The notes under the pieces are model-generated. The model had not been told where the DNA came from and did no database searches. It was given only the letters and a program-made list of their open reading frames with translations. Positions 18,045 through 26,549 of a DNA stretch of 64,000 nucleotides are shown here, one piece after another. Numbering within the stretch: the stretch's first letter is position 1; the number at the start of each line of letters is the position of its first letter. A program made the translations under genes and the position numbers. Source of the DNA: a virus; IMG/VR virus record IMGVR_UViG_3300035659_000004, positions 36,139-100,138 of that record. One strand, given 5' to 3'.

Positions 18045-18729
18045 AAAAGTATTTGTAGACCCGGGTCCAGCGCTGAAACGTTTTATTGAAAAGGTTCAGC
18101 GTAACCCTGTTAAGTCTACATTAGCTGTTGGCACTACAGCTGCTGCCGCAAACTCGTTTGGCCCCAAGGCCATGGAACAGGAGAGTGAGTTCATGAAGAA
18201 TCGTCTTGGGTCACCCGACGCCAAGTTTGTGTATGCGTCTGAAAAGGTCGCGGCAATACTAGAAGACCTGTACGTGAAAGAAGCGGCAGGAACTCCCACG
18301 GCGTCTAATCCTTCTGCGTGGAGTAGCGCTTGGACTAAAGGTGTTGAAAGCATAGGGTCAGGAGTTGGACAAGGAGTGGGCGCCGCAGGTGTCCTGGTTT
18401 TGACGGACATCCTTCGAAAAGCAGGACGTGGATTATCTCAAAAACTTCTATATGATTCGAAACGAAAAGAAATGCTTCGAAAGATTTTGTCTCTGGACCC
18501 CATTGTCAGTGCCTTCGAAGCTCAAAATCCAGGGTTGATGCTTAAGGTTTATGCCTCGATGGTTTCAGTTGCTCCTACCTTGAGTCTCGACCAGAATGCC
18601 GTGACTTCTTTCCTGCGTGAAGCGGCTCAAACGCATGGCGCTCTGAATTACATGACGATCAAACAACTGGCTGAAACTGAAAAAGCAATAACAAGTGCTA
18701 AGGGGGACGAGCGTCCTCTAGGATTCTGA
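18022..18729 (+). CDS. Protein of unknown function with an Ala/Gly-rich segment
   Basis: The ATG at 18022 lies inside the end of the preceding gene and gives 235 residues. Residues about 92-140 (VGQGVGAAGVLVLTDILRKA) are weakly hydrophobic and could be membrane-active. The rest is helical. The overlap suggests coupled translation. No family is recognised. Confidence 0.5.
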   Translation: MGWKSVAEKVFVDPGPALKRFIEKVQRNPVKSTLAVGTTAAAANSFGPKAMEQESEFMKNRLGSPDAKFVYASEKVAAILEDLYVKEAAGTPTASNPSAWSSAWTKGVESIGSGVGQGVGAAGVLVLTDILRKAGRGLSQKLLYDSKRKEMLRKILSLDPIVSAFEAQNPGLMLKVYASMVSVAPTLSLDQNAVTSFLREAAQTHGALNYMTIKQLAETEKAITSAKGDERPLGF

Positions 18730-18738
18730 GGTGTATAC

Positions 18739-18957
18739 ATGACATTTGAAGAATTGAGTCAAATGATTCCTGATTCCGTGAAGCTCGCGATGCGCAATGG
18801 ACAGTTCCATAAAGTCGCAGCTGTGATGAATGGCTGGAAGACTACGGAGCTCCCCGAGATTCTCGAGAGCTTTGGGACGAAAGTGGCTAACCGACAAGAG
18901 AAGTACCGCGTCATTACGGACGGATTGTCGGCGCTCGAGAATCTGAAGAAGGGTTGA
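18739..18957 (+). CDS. Small protein preceding the prohead protease
   Basis: This 72-residue protein sits nine bases after its upstream neighbour and seven bases before the protease gene. It is helical and charged, with no cysteines and no membrane segment. Short genes next to protease and scaffold genes often belong to head assembly, but nothing in the sequence proves this. Confidence 0.5.
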   Translation: MTFEELSQMIPDSVKLAMRNGQFHKVAAVMNGWKTTELPEILESFGTKVANRQEKYRVITDGLSALENLKKG

Positions 18958-18964
18958 AACTTCG

Positions 18965-21046
18965 ATGATGAAGAAGATTGTCCATCTCGACTCGCACTTC
19001 CCGACCGGCGAGCAAACGGTTCAGCCGGTGATGCTGTGGTCGAGAGGAAAAAGCTTCATCGAGCCCATCACGAAGTATGCCAGCGTTGGAGCTGAGTATT
19101 TCAAGACCATCGAACCCATTCCAGGGCACAGCATTGTTTACGTTCTCGCCGTCAGTGCATGGGAGCGCTACGGCGAGAATCGTAATGGAGATGGTTTTCC
19201 GGACCAGCCGTATAAACCTCTCTCTAGTCCTCCATGGATTTCAGAAGATGAAATTCTAAGCAAGCACTACAAATCTTTTGAGCAGTTCGGTTTCAATTAC
19301 CGTCATCATCAGAACACGGACCCTGAAAAGTCTGTCGGACGTGTGATGCGTGCGTTTTGGAATCCGACCATGTATCGCGTTGAACTCCTGATTGATGTCG
19401 ATAATGCGAAGGCTCCGGATTTAGCAAACCGTATAGCCGCGGGAGAATACCCCCCTGTTTCCATGGGTACTAAGGTCCCCTGGGACGTGTGCCTAATCTG
19501 CGGAAATAGAGCTCCTACCCGCGCCCAATACTGCGACCACCTCCGTTTTCAGATGCGTGAAGTCGTCAACGGATTGAAAGTCGCAGCCTTGAATCCGAGT
19601 TGTAAGTTCTTCGACATCTCCTGGGTGGTACGTCCCGCAGACCCCAACGCTTACATGTTGAAGAAGGTCGCGGAAGAGGCCTATGAAATCAAGCTCTCGG
19701 GAGCAGCTGCAGGTGAATACTTGGACGAGATGCAAGAGCGTAAGATGGCCGCACACAAACTCGCGGTCATCGACAAGGTCGTACAGGGAATTCCAGTAGA
19801 TGCTAAAACCGAGGGTGTTGACCCCATGCATCTTCAGAATATCCAGACGATGCAACCCACCGCCCAGAGCATGAGCGCAGGTCTTCCCGAGCTCCCGGAT
19901 GATTTGCTCCGGCGCCTGGCTTCTTCTTTTTCGCTGCCGGAAATCTTCACCTCGACGTTGGCGATGGGCATGCCTCTTTGCACCCGCGAGGTCGTGAAGA
20001 TTACTATCTACCGGCAGATGCCCCAGGTTCCGAACATGGATGGGATAGCGGATGCGGCTGTTGCAGCTCGACAGCCCCTGCTCGGTCTTTTTCAAGAGCA
20101 CCCTCAAATGCTGGATGCTTTTGAAAAGGATTTGGACATCGACCAATGTCATCTCAATCCAAAAGTTGCGGAAATGATTGGCACTGGAATGGAAAAACGT
20201 TCGGGTATTTACGAGTATTTGAAACGGAAATACATCCCGGGAAAATACCGTGACGAAACTTCTCAATTGACGCCTTTCACGCTCACGGACCCTGTTTCAG
20301 GGCAGCGCTATGGGACCAATCGTTGGGCAGCTATCCAAGCTCACGACGAAATTGCGAAAAAGAATTTACGCAAAGTTATTGGTGGAGGCGCGGCGTTGGG
20401 TGGGGCTTACGGTCTCATTTCTGCAGGGCTTCGTAGCAAAGGTTTATCTAAACTGAATCCCCTCGTAGCGGGTACCTTAGGTGCTGTTGGTCTTTCTAAC
20501 TTGCCTTCCATGGGTGCTCACTACATGACCGATCAAGGTGTCCCTATCCCAGTACTCACAGAGCTCACGAAGATGAGCGTGGACTCTTCTAGTTTTTCAC
20601 GCTCCCTCGCATTGCCTCTTTTTGGTACACTTGGAACAATGGCTCTTCTTGGAATGGATCGTAGACACCGTTTAGCCCAGGGCTATATTCCGGGTGACCC
20701 TAGTGAAGGAGTCTTACGGCGAGGGGTTGATACGCTCGGCTCTGCTGCAGCTAATTACCCCCTGCTTTTTGCAGGACTAGGAACCATGGGTCTTCGTGCT
20801 GCAGGGAATACGCAAACAGCTAAATACCTCGGAGAAAATATTGTCGGACCTTTAGCGCAAAAGGGAAAGAGTTGGGCTAATAAAACGGATGAAGCTCTTC
20901 GAGGTTGGGCTAAGAAGACAGACCAGGGTGTAAAAGATTGGGCGAGTACGAAGACCTCGTCAGACACGGTAGGTCTTCCTGATTTGGATATGGACAAAAT
21001 TGCTGAAAGTCTCGGCAAAATTCTGTTAGCAAACACGGTCTTGTAG
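18965..21046 (+). CDS. Prohead maturation protease with long C-terminal extension
   Basis: This 693-residue protein begins with a region typical of phage prohead proteases: ENRNGDGFP, then NYRHHQN (His114/His115), SVGRVMRAFWN, and PPVSMGT (Ser166). The His and Ser positions match the catalytic pair of herpesvirus-assemblin-like phage proteases. CLICGNRAPTRAQYC follows, as seen in several phage relatives. From about residue 400 a long extension contains hydrophobic glycine-rich segments near 470, 550 and 600, which are unusual for this enzyme. Scaffold and capsid genes follow directly, as expected for a protease that trims them during head maturation. Confidence 0.65.
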   Translation: MMKKIVHLDSHFPTGEQTVQPVMLWSRGKSFIEPITKYASVGAEYFKTIEPIPGHSIVYVLAVSAWERYGENRNGDGFPDQPYKPLSSPPWISEDEILSKHYKSFEQFGFNYRHHQNTDPEKSVGRVMRAFWNPTMYRVELLIDVDNAKAPDLANRIAAGEYPPVSMGTKVPWDVCLICGNRAPTRAQYCDHLRFQMREVVNGLKVAALNPSCKFFDISWVVRPADPNAYMLKKVAEEAYEIKLSGAAAGEYLDEMQERKMAAHKLAVIDKVVQGIPVDAKTEGVDPMHLQNIQTMQPTAQSMSAGLPELPDDLLRRLASSFSLPEIFTSTLAMGMPLCTREVVKITIYRQMPQVPNMDGIADAAVAARQPLLGLFQEHPQMLDAFEKDLDIDQCHLNPKVAEMIGTGMEKRSGIYEYLKRKYIPGKYRDETSQLTPFTLTDPVSGQRYGTNRWAAIQAHDEIAKKNLRKVIGGGAALGGAYGLISAGLRSKGLSKLNPLVAGTLGAVGLSNLPSMGAHYMTDQGVPIPVLTELTKMSVDSSSFSRSLALPLFGTLGTMALLGMDRRHRLAQGYIPGDPSEGVLRRGVDTLGSAAANYPLLFAGLGTMGLRAAGNTQTAKYLGENIVGPLAQKGKSWANKTDEALRGWAKKTDQGVKDWASTKTSSDTVGLPDLDMDKIAESLGKILLANTVL

Positions 21047-21057
21047 GATGAAGACGA

Positions 21058-21075
21058 GCACCATATGATTGGTGC
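21058..21075 (+). promoter_or_regulatory. Hairpin between protease and assembly-protein genes
   Basis: GCACC and GGTGC pair across an eight-base loop. A ribosome site (GGAAAGAGG) and the ATG at 21100 follow. There is no T-run, so a role in mRNA processing or stability is more likely than termination. Confidence 0.35.
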
Positions 21076-21099
21076 GTAAAAGGAAAGAGGTCAAGCACC

Positions 21100-21654
21100 A
21101 TGGAATTCGGTAAGATGCTCGCTAACTTTAACGCTCCCGCTGCTTCTCAAACCAAGACAGCCAGCGCGGATAACTCCAAACAGCAGCTTGCTAGCGCCGT
21201 GGAAGCCACAAAGGTTGCCTCGGCGACGCAATCGACGGACGCGGTGGAGGCTCTCATGAAGACTGCTGCCACTTTGGCGGAAAATGAAAAGACGGCAGAG
21301 CTGGTGCATGCGCATATGAGCGGCCGGGCTTTCGCGCAGGGTGCTTTGGAAGTGTTTGCGGCAGCGGATTCTGCAGCTCAAAAAGTAGCGTCTGCGTATC
21401 CGCAACCGCAACTGCAATTACAGGATGACACAATGGTAAAAGCCGCGGCTGAGCAAGGCTACCAGGATACGATGGTTAAAGCTGCCGCCGAGCAGGGTTA
21501 TCGCGACACGATGACCAAGGCTGCCGCGGAGTACAACCAGGGCTACGAAGCGGCCGTCACTGACGCCGTCAACGCCGCCGCCAACGAGTTCTACAAGGGT
21601 GCACAAGAGGCCATGATTCTCATTCAGGCCGCTCGCAACCAGAAGAACGGTTGA
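21100..21654 (+). CDS. Ala-rich coiled-coil protein, scaffold candidate
   Basis: This 184-residue protein is dominated by Ala, Lys, Glu and Gln and should be almost entirely helical. Residues about 108-145 contain three copies of DTMxKAAAEQGY. It lies between the protease and the capsid genes, where scaffold genes usually lie, and its composition fits an internal scaffold that is degraded during maturation. The scaffold role is inferred from position and composition. Confidence 0.5.
   Translation: MEFGKMLANFNAPAASQTKTASADNSKQQLASAVEATKVASATQSTDAVEALMKTAATLAENEKTAELVHAHMSGRAFAQGALEVFAAADSAAQKVASAYPQPQLQLQDDTMVKAAAEQGYQDTMVKAAAEQGYRDTMTKAAAEYNQGYEAAVTDAVNAAANEFYKGAQEAMILIQAARNQKNG
21424..21534 (+). 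repeat. Three in-frame copies of a DTMxKAAAEQGY unit
   Basis: Three successive 36-base units encode nearly identical peptides. Their codons differ at many third positions, so the repeat is older than the one at 15628 or has been kept by selection on the protein. Confidence 0.75.
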
Positions 21655-21661
21655 GTGAACC

Positions 21662-21877
21662 ATGGCTAGACCTCTTCCGAGTGTGGATGCTGTTGTTGCC
21701 CGCGTAAAAGCGTTGGCACAAGAAGAGGCCACTAAGTTGGCTTCTTCCTCGGCGCCGATGCTCACCGACAATGTAGCCCAAGGCCTGCAGAAGTTGGCGA
21801 GTGACCTTCGGGCAGAGGCTTCGGTGCGCGTGTCTGTTCAGGACGTTCTGGACTTCGCACAGGCGGTGAACCGATGA
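21662..21877 (+). CDS. Small helical protein of the capsid-assembly cluster
   Basis: This 71-residue protein starts at ATG 21662, five bases after the preceding stop. It is Ala/Val-rich and helical, resembling the two following small genes (LASDLRAEASVRV here, AQELRKEASVREE in the next). The three probably arose from related short helical proteins. Its stop overlaps the next start. Confidence 0.5.
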   Translation: MARPLPSVDAVVARVKALAQEEATKLASSSAPMLTDNVAQGLQKLASDLRAEASVRVSVQDVLDFAQAVNR

Positions 21878-22032
21878 CATCTCCCGTGGCAAACCAACTT
21901 CGTACTGTAGCTCAAGAGCTCCGCAAAGAAGCCTCCGTGCGCGAAGAGACGAAGCTGCTGAAGGTGGCCCAAGTCCTTTCCGCAGCGCGGGCGCTGGACG
22001 AGCTCCGAGCCCTGCTGAACGGAAGGCAATAA
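21874..22032 (+). CDS. 52-residue helical protein of the capsid-assembly cluster
   Basis: An ATG at 21874 in the overlap CGATGA starts a 52-codon frame ending at TAA 22030-22032. Its residues QELRKEASVREE resemble DLRAEASVRV of the preceding protein, which argues that it is a real gene. The product is one or two charged helices. The function is unknown. Confidence 0.5.
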   Translation: MTSPVANQLRTVAQELRKEASVREETKLLKVAQVLSAARALDELRALLNGRQ

Positions 22033-22035
22033 CCA

Positions 22036-22368
22036 ATGCTAGACCTGATTAAGGTAGCGGAAGTCCTCGAGGCCGCAGCCAACTATATCGAGGCGACTGA
22101 GACTAAGCAGGCCGAAGCGGCGAATGCTATTCGGGATGCGGAAGTCTCCAAACTGGCCAGCCGTATTCGAGATGCTGTGGGAGAAAACGTTTCTCCTGAG
22201 GTTCTCAAGCTGGCCGCGGTCAACCCCGAAGTCACCGAGCTCCTTTCCCGCCTCGCGGGTGGAGACCGGGTTGATTCCCTGGGTGGCCCTGAAACGACGA
22301 AAACAGCTTCTTCTTCCTCTTCGCTGCCCGAAGCAGAAGCTGCTTTTGTAAACTTCCTTCTGAGCTGA
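22036..22368 (+). CDS. Small helical protein before the capsid genes
   Basis: This 110-residue protein starts three bases after the preceding stop. It has an Ala/Glu-rich helical N-terminus and a Ser-rich tail. It belongs to the run of short Ala-rich genes between protease and capsid and could be a scaffold or head-completion part. No family is recognised. Confidence 0.45.
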   Translation: MLDLIKVAEVLEAAANYIEATETKQAEAANAIRDAEVSKLASRIRDAVGENVSPEVLKLAAVNPEVTELLSRLAGGDRVDSLGGPETTKTASSSSSLPEAEAAFVNFLLS

Positions 22369-22394
22369 AGGACTTGAAAGGGATGAGGTAACAC

Positions 22395-22913
22395 ATGTCG
22401 ATTCTCACGAGCGGTTTCGACGTCATCACCCACGACCCGCCCGAGAACGCAAAGGCGGCCCTCGCACTGGTGTTGAGCGTCTACAATCCACCGGCCGTTA
22501 GTTCCAGCGGAACTCCGACTGCCGGTACCATCCCCGCGGGTTCCATCGTTGTGATGAACTCCACGGGATACGCCATTCCAGCCGACAACGATGCGGCGAC
22601 CACCAACGCTCCGGTGTTGATGTTCATCACTATCGATGGCGACATGGACTACGATGGCTCCTTCGTGCACAAGTTGACGTGCATCCAGGGAGGCATCGAG
22701 ATTCTGACCCCACAGTATTTCGTCACGACATACGCTCCGGGCGCCATGCTGTCCTGCGGTCATGCTGGCTCTTCTCCTGTCTCTACCGGCAAGTTCCGCG
22801 CTGTCGGTTCGGGCGAGCAGATTTACGGTGTAGTTGGTCCTCGCGGTGTCAATGCCACCACGGGTCTCCTAGACGTCATTATTCCGCAGGGCATTAGCCC
22901 GGCGTCGGCATAA
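22395..22913 (+). CDS. Probable capsid decoration protein
   Basis: This 172-residue protein directly precedes the capsid gene. It has Pro, Gly, Thr and Ser-rich beta-type sequence (TPTAGTIPAGSIVVMNSTGY) without long helices. Decoration or head-stabilising proteins commonly have this size, composition and position. A GGGATGAGG ribosome site precedes it. The assignment is from context and composition. Confidence 0.45.
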   Translation: MSILTSGFDVITHDPPENAKAALALVLSVYNPPAVSSSGTPTAGTIPAGSIVVMNSTGYAIPADNDAATTNAPVLMFITIDGDMDYDGSFVHKLTCIQGGIEILTPQYFVTTYAPGAMLSCGHAGSSPVSTGKFRAVGSGEQIYGVVGPRGVNATTGLLDVIIPQGISPASA

Positions 22914-22925
22914 GGGAGGCACCAG

Positions 22926-23846
22926 ATGGCATACAACGTTGAAACCTCTACTCATTCCGCGCAGTTCCTGAACAAGTCCTTCATCTCCAAGATTGAAGGT
23001 GGCCAGACCAAGGAAGCGGTCGAGGCCAGCTCGCTGTTCATCCGCGAGCGTCTTCGTCAGGCTGCTGCTGTTCGTGAAGTGATCATCCCCCAAGGTGTGA
23101 CCGAAGAGGACATCGACCGGGACGAGAGCACCGATCAGCCGAAGATCATCATCGACAAGGAGCCGGATTCGTCGGCTACCTTCGTGCAATTCCAGGGAAC
23201 TGGTCGACGCACGTGGTTCAAGGGTCCTCGTTACTCGGTTCGCTTCGGCAAGGTCGAGTCGCAGAGATTCACCAAATCGAAGGCTGAGCTCATGACCTAC
23301 CGTTCTGACATTCGCAAGATTTTGTCAGACAATTCGGTCATGGACATGGCGGACGAAGAGGATCGTAAATTCTACGAGCTCGTCGCTGCCATCATTGCTG
23401 CGAACCCGTCGGTACAGCGTACCTCGGGTCCGTTCCAGAGCGGCACCTTCAAGACTGCCTGCCAGGCGATGCTGACCGGAACTCGCAAACGTCCCATCGG
23501 CAAGCTACTCTTGAGCAAAGAGCGCTACATGGACGCACTCGACCTGCCGGCGACCTCTGTCGGTGACGAGATCGCGAAGCGCCATTTCGATGAGGGTATC
23601 GAAGCTTCTCAGAAGCTTTGGGGACTCCCGGTCGTGACCCACGTCAAGTCGGATATCTATCCGACCGACAAGGGTTGGATCTTCTCCCCAACCTCGCCGA
23701 ACAATTTCCTCGGCAACTTTTTCACTCTGCAAGATGCAACTCTGTTCATCAAGCAGGAAGCTGACATCATCTCCTTCTGGACGTACGAATACATCGGAAT
23801 CGGTTTGGCCAATTCTTTGTCCATGCAGGAAATCGTTTTTAGTTGA
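22926..23846 (+). CDS. Major capsid protein (HK97-fold candidate)
   Basis: This 306-residue protein has the layout of a short major capsid protein: a helical N-terminal arm, a central alpha/beta region with a long helix (ADEEDRKFYELVAAIIAA), and a C-terminal beta-rich part ending ANSLSMQEIVFS. GGGAGGCACC gives it one of the best ribosome sites in the block. It follows protease, scaffold-like and decoration-like genes, the usual order. It would form the capsid shell. Confidence 0.7.
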   Translation: MAYNVETSTHSAQFLNKSFISKIEGGQTKEAVEASSLFIRERLRQAAAVREVIIPQGVTEEDIDRDESTDQPKIIIDKEPDSSATFVQFQGTGRRTWFKGPRYSVRFGKVESQRFTKSKAELMTYRSDIRKILSDNSVMDMADEEDRKFYELVAAIIAANPSVQRTSGPFQSGTFKTACQAMLTGTRKRPIGKLLLSKERYMDALDLPATSVGDEIAKRHFDEGIEASQKLWGLPVVTHVKSDIYPTDKGWIFSPTSPNNFLGNFFTLQDATLFIKQEADIISFWTYEYIGIGLANSLSMQEIVFS

Positions 23847-23867
23847 TGAGAAAGTAGGCTACTCGCC

Positions 23868-24401
23868 ATGAAACTCTGCAAGGTTAAAAACGTCACTGAT
23901 AGTCGATTGATCATCCTTGCCGTTCGCGACAGAGATGGTCAGCCAATTTCTTTTGAACCAGGTGAATGCAAACAGATGATGTCTGCCACGGTCGACCATC
24001 CCGCCGTGTCCGTGCATATCGGTCGGGGACTGCAGCTCGTGGAAGGGCAAGAACTCGTTGAGGAAGTGCCGAAGACAAAGGTGCTGGAAGTTGCTATTTC
24101 ACCAGCCCCGCCGCCTGCACCAAAGGTAGAAGCACCGGCCGTCGAGCCGGTCGTGGAAACCTTGGTGATTCAGGAAGCACCGGCTACACCTGTGGACTCA
24201 TATGCTAATGCACCTGGCATAACGGAAGAAAACATTTCGACGATTCAGGAAGCGTATCCAACCCTCGCAGATTTGGCAAATGCCAATAAAGACGCTCTCA
24301 TGAAATTAGGTTTCAGTAAATATGGCGCGCGAAAACTAACCGCGTGGGCAGCCGCGAAGTTTGAAAACGCTGTAGCTATTGAAGTCGAAGACGACGAGTA
24401 G
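23868..24401 (+). CDS. Head-tail neck candidate with C-terminal helix-hairpin-helix
   Basis: This 177-residue protein has a beta-rich N-terminal domain of about 75 residues, a Pro/Ala/Val-rich linker, and a C-terminal domain (LADLANANKDALMKLGFSKY then GARKLTAWAA). The last part resembles helix-hairpin-helix folds such as those near RAD51 N-termini. The gene follows the capsid gene. The DNA-contact role of the last domain is inferred from the motif. Confidence 0.5.
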   Translation: MKLCKVKNVTDSRLIILAVRDRDGQPISFEPGECKQMMSATVDHPAVSVHIGRGLQLVEGQELVEEVPKTKVLEVAISPAPPPAPKVEAPAVEPVVETLVIQEAPATPVDSYANAPGITEENISTIQEAYPTLADLANANKDALMKLGFSKYGARKLTAWAAAKFENAVAIEVEDDE

Positions 24402-24477
24402 CTTTTCTTCTATCTCTATCCCCTTCCCTCAATTCTCTCTTCTCCCTTAGAACCCAGTTCTATCCTACAATTCAAGC
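24402..24477 (+). promoter_or_regulatory. Polypyrimidine gap ending in a TACAAT box next to ATG
   Basis: The gap is strongly pyrimidine-rich (C/T runs) and ends TACAAT (24466-24471), TCAAGC, ATG. With a -10 box only six bases before the start codon, transcription would begin at or next to the ATG, giving a leaderless mRNA. No ribosome site is present. Confidence 0.5.
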
Positions 24478-24846
24478 ATGACTGTCGTCGTCAATCATAA
24501 CTATCCGCAGGCGCACGCCTTGCAGGTCCTTCAAGCAGACGGAACGCCTATTGAAGGCGCCCATATCATTATATATAACGCAAATACGTACCATGGTCCG
24601 TCTATGTCAGGATGGGTGACGCAGCAAAACGTTCTTTTTGAAAAGCCTTTTGATAGCACAATGATTCTTTGTGGAGATCCCGAGGCTTTCACAGTCGTCA
24701 TCCAAACCGGTTGGGTCGGGGATGTTTATACCGATGAAAATGGGGAATGGACCTCCGATATTCTTTTACCGGAGGCCCAGACTTGGCTTCTTTATATCGA
24801 TTTTTCGCCTAACTATACGCCCCGTATCGTTGAGGTGACAACGTGA
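24478..24846 (+). CDS. Small beta-sandwich-like protein, probably leaderless
   Basis: This 122-residue protein contains QVLQADGTPIEGAHIIIYNA and VYTDENGEWTSDILL, the pattern of Ig-like or carboxypeptidase-regulatory-type domains in which a small beta sandwich is decorated with a ligand-binding loop. Such domains occur on capsid fibres and tail proteins. It has no ribosome site, only the adjacent TACAAT box. Its stop overlaps the next start. Confidence 0.5.
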   Translation: MTVVVNHNYPQAHALQVLQADGTPIEGAHIIIYNANTYHGPSMSGWVTQQNVLFEKPFDSTMILCGDPEAFTVVIQTGWVGDVYTDENGEWTSDILLPEAQTWLLYIDFSPNYTPRIVEVTT

Positions 24847-25577
24847 CAGAAGACAAAACAACTAGGAAAACAATTCCGCCAGTTCCTCCATCAAAGGACG
24901 CGAGGAAATTTGCACGATCTAGTTTGTCATGGGGTGAGATGAATGACGGCGGAAAATTCGCCACTCCGCAGGAATTAAAGATGGCACGGCTACCTGCGGT
25001 GCAACGCGCACAATCGGGGGAAAGAACTGGGGAAGAAGTATCGAGTGTCTTTATGCCAGTGGAAGACCTTTACTGGATTAAAGATTCACTTCACAACTTG
25101 CGTAAAGACAAAGCGGATAGAACTTTCCTAATGGCGTCTATCCAAACGTATGAAGAAAAATTGGAGATAATAAATATACGATTAGACGAAATCAGTCACT
25201 GCAAAAAAGAAACTGATTTTTTGGAATTAAAAGAAGCTGTGAATAGTTGGCGTACTTTTTTTCGTAATATCGTAGCTGTCGGGTCTATCGGAGTTTTAGT
25301 CGTTATAGGTGGATGGTTGTGGCAGTATTATACTATCGTTAGCCAGGTAACTAAAACGAGCGAAATTATAATACAAGTTTCGCAGAGTACGGAGACTCTT
25401 AGAAGTAATTATGAAAAGTATAGGCAGGAACATTTTGCGGAGAGTGTTAAGGCTTTAGCTGAAAATGATGCTAAATTTGTGCGATTAGAGTACAAATTAC
25501 TTTCAGCTATATCGCAGTTGTCACAAGGTGTTACACTAATAGAACCTGAAAAACCAAAGGCTCCATTAAAGAAATAG
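24843..25577 (+). CDS. Single-pass membrane protein with coiled coils
   Basis: The GTG at 24843 lies in the GTGA overlap with the preceding stop and gives 244 residues. A predicted coiled coil (about 85-120) is followed by one transmembrane helix (about 140-162, AVGSIGVLVVIGGWLW) and a second coiled coil. There is no signal peptide. The plan resembles a membrane-anchored tether. It lies among virion genes, but its function is unknown. Confidence 0.5.
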   Translation: MTEDKTTRKTIPPVPPSKDARKFARSSLSWGEMNDGGKFATPQELKMARLPAVQRAQSGERTGEEVSSVFMPVEDLYWIKDSLHNLRKDKADRTFLMASIQTYEEKLEIINIRLDEISHCKKETDFLELKEAVNSWRTFFRNIVAVGSIGVLVVIGGWLWQYYTIVSQVTKTSEIIIQVSQSTETLRSNYEKYRQEHFAESVKALAENDAKFVRLEYKLLSAISQLSQGVTLIEPEKPKAPLKK

Positions 25578-25586
25578 GAGAAAATA

Positions 25587-26060
25587 ATGAGCAACTATAC
25601 TTACCCAATCATCCCCGGTAAAACCGTGATAGGGATACGTCAAACTATTGTGGGAAGTGCCTTTACGGGAGTAGCTCCTACTTTTCCACTCGTCCCGGGT
25701 CCGGGTTCAGGTACGGCATCTGCGGCTAAGTTCGTAGGGGGCATGTACACCTACGGAGACCCGGAAGACCTTTCGGTTGTGACGCTGGATGCGGGCGGCT
25801 TGTTCGATTTGTCGAACAATTATTGCCTGTCGTTGAGGTGTATTCGTGCTTTTTGCGGAACTGGAAAAATTTATAACCTTTATATTCAAGACCGGGATGG
25901 ATCGAATATTACCACTGTTTTAACTTCAGCTGATGCGGATAAAACGAATAGGGAATTTGCAGGAACGAGTCTCATCGTTCTTCCCAGCCAAACAGTGAAA
26001 ATTACAACCAACGCCGCAGGGACCGTTGATTTGTATTTTTGTCGCTACGAGTATCCCTGA
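25587..26060 (+). CDS. Virion protein candidate, tandem paralogue 1
   Basis: This 157-residue beta-rich protein is about half identical to the next one. Shared landmarks include SNYTYP, GKTV, TYGDPE, LDAGGLFDLSNN, LSLRCIRAFCG, IVLPSQTVKITT and an end YEYP. A good GGAGAAAATA ribosome site precedes it. Small beta-rich duplicated proteins in a tail region are often fibre or decoration parts. No family is recognised. Confidence 0.55.
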   Translation: MSNYTYPIIPGKTVIGIRQTIVGSAFTGVAPTFPLVPGPGSGTASAAKFVGGMYTYGDPEDLSVVTLDAGGLFDLSNNYCLSLRCIRAFCGTGKIYNLYIQDRDGSNITTVLTSADADKTNREFAGTSLIVLPSQTVKITTNAAGTVDLYFCRYEYP

Positions 26061-26077
26061 GAGGAATAGGTGAAAGC

Positions 26078-26533
26078 GTGAGCAACTATACTTATCAAGT
26101 CGTCGTAGGTAAAACAGTTGTAGCCGTGCGTCAAACTACGAGTGTTGCTATGATAGGGGCCGCTCCTACTATCGCTGTTGTAGGAGCAGCCTACCCTGCT
26201 AAGTATGCCAATGGTTTGTACACCTATTGTGATCCGGCAAACCACTCTACCGTGACTTTGAATGCGGGAGGCTTATTCGATTTTTCGGATAATGCCTGTC
26301 TGTCGTTACGTTGCGTTCGTGCATTTTGTGGCGGAGGCCAGACTTACAGTGTCTTCGTCCAAGACCGCGGCGGAGCAAATGTTGCAACTATTCTGGCAGG
26401 TGAAGGTGCAAACGCCACGAGCCATGAATTTGATGGAACGGGCATCATCGTTCTTCCCGGACAGAACGTGAAGATAACGACCACTGCAGCGGGAATCATC
26501 GATGCGTATTTTACACGCTACGAGTTTCCCTGA
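26078..26533 (+). CDS. Virion protein candidate, tandem paralogue 2
   Basis: The GTG at 26078 is chosen because the following SNYTYQ aligns with the start of paralogue 1 and AGGAATAGG lies upstream. It gives 151 residues. It matches paralogue 1 along its whole length (LNAGGLFDFSDNACLSLRCV here), so the pair arose by tandem duplication followed by divergence. Confidence 0.55.
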   Translation: MSNYTYQVVVGKTVVAVRQTTSVAMIGAAPTIAVVGAAYPAKYANGLYTYCDPANHSTVTLNAGGLFDFSDNACLSLRCVRAFCGGGQTYSVFVQDRGGANVATILAGEGANATSHEFDGTGIIVLPGQNVKITTTAAGIIDAYFTRYEFP

Positions 26534-26549
26534 GCAAAAGAGGTGAGCG

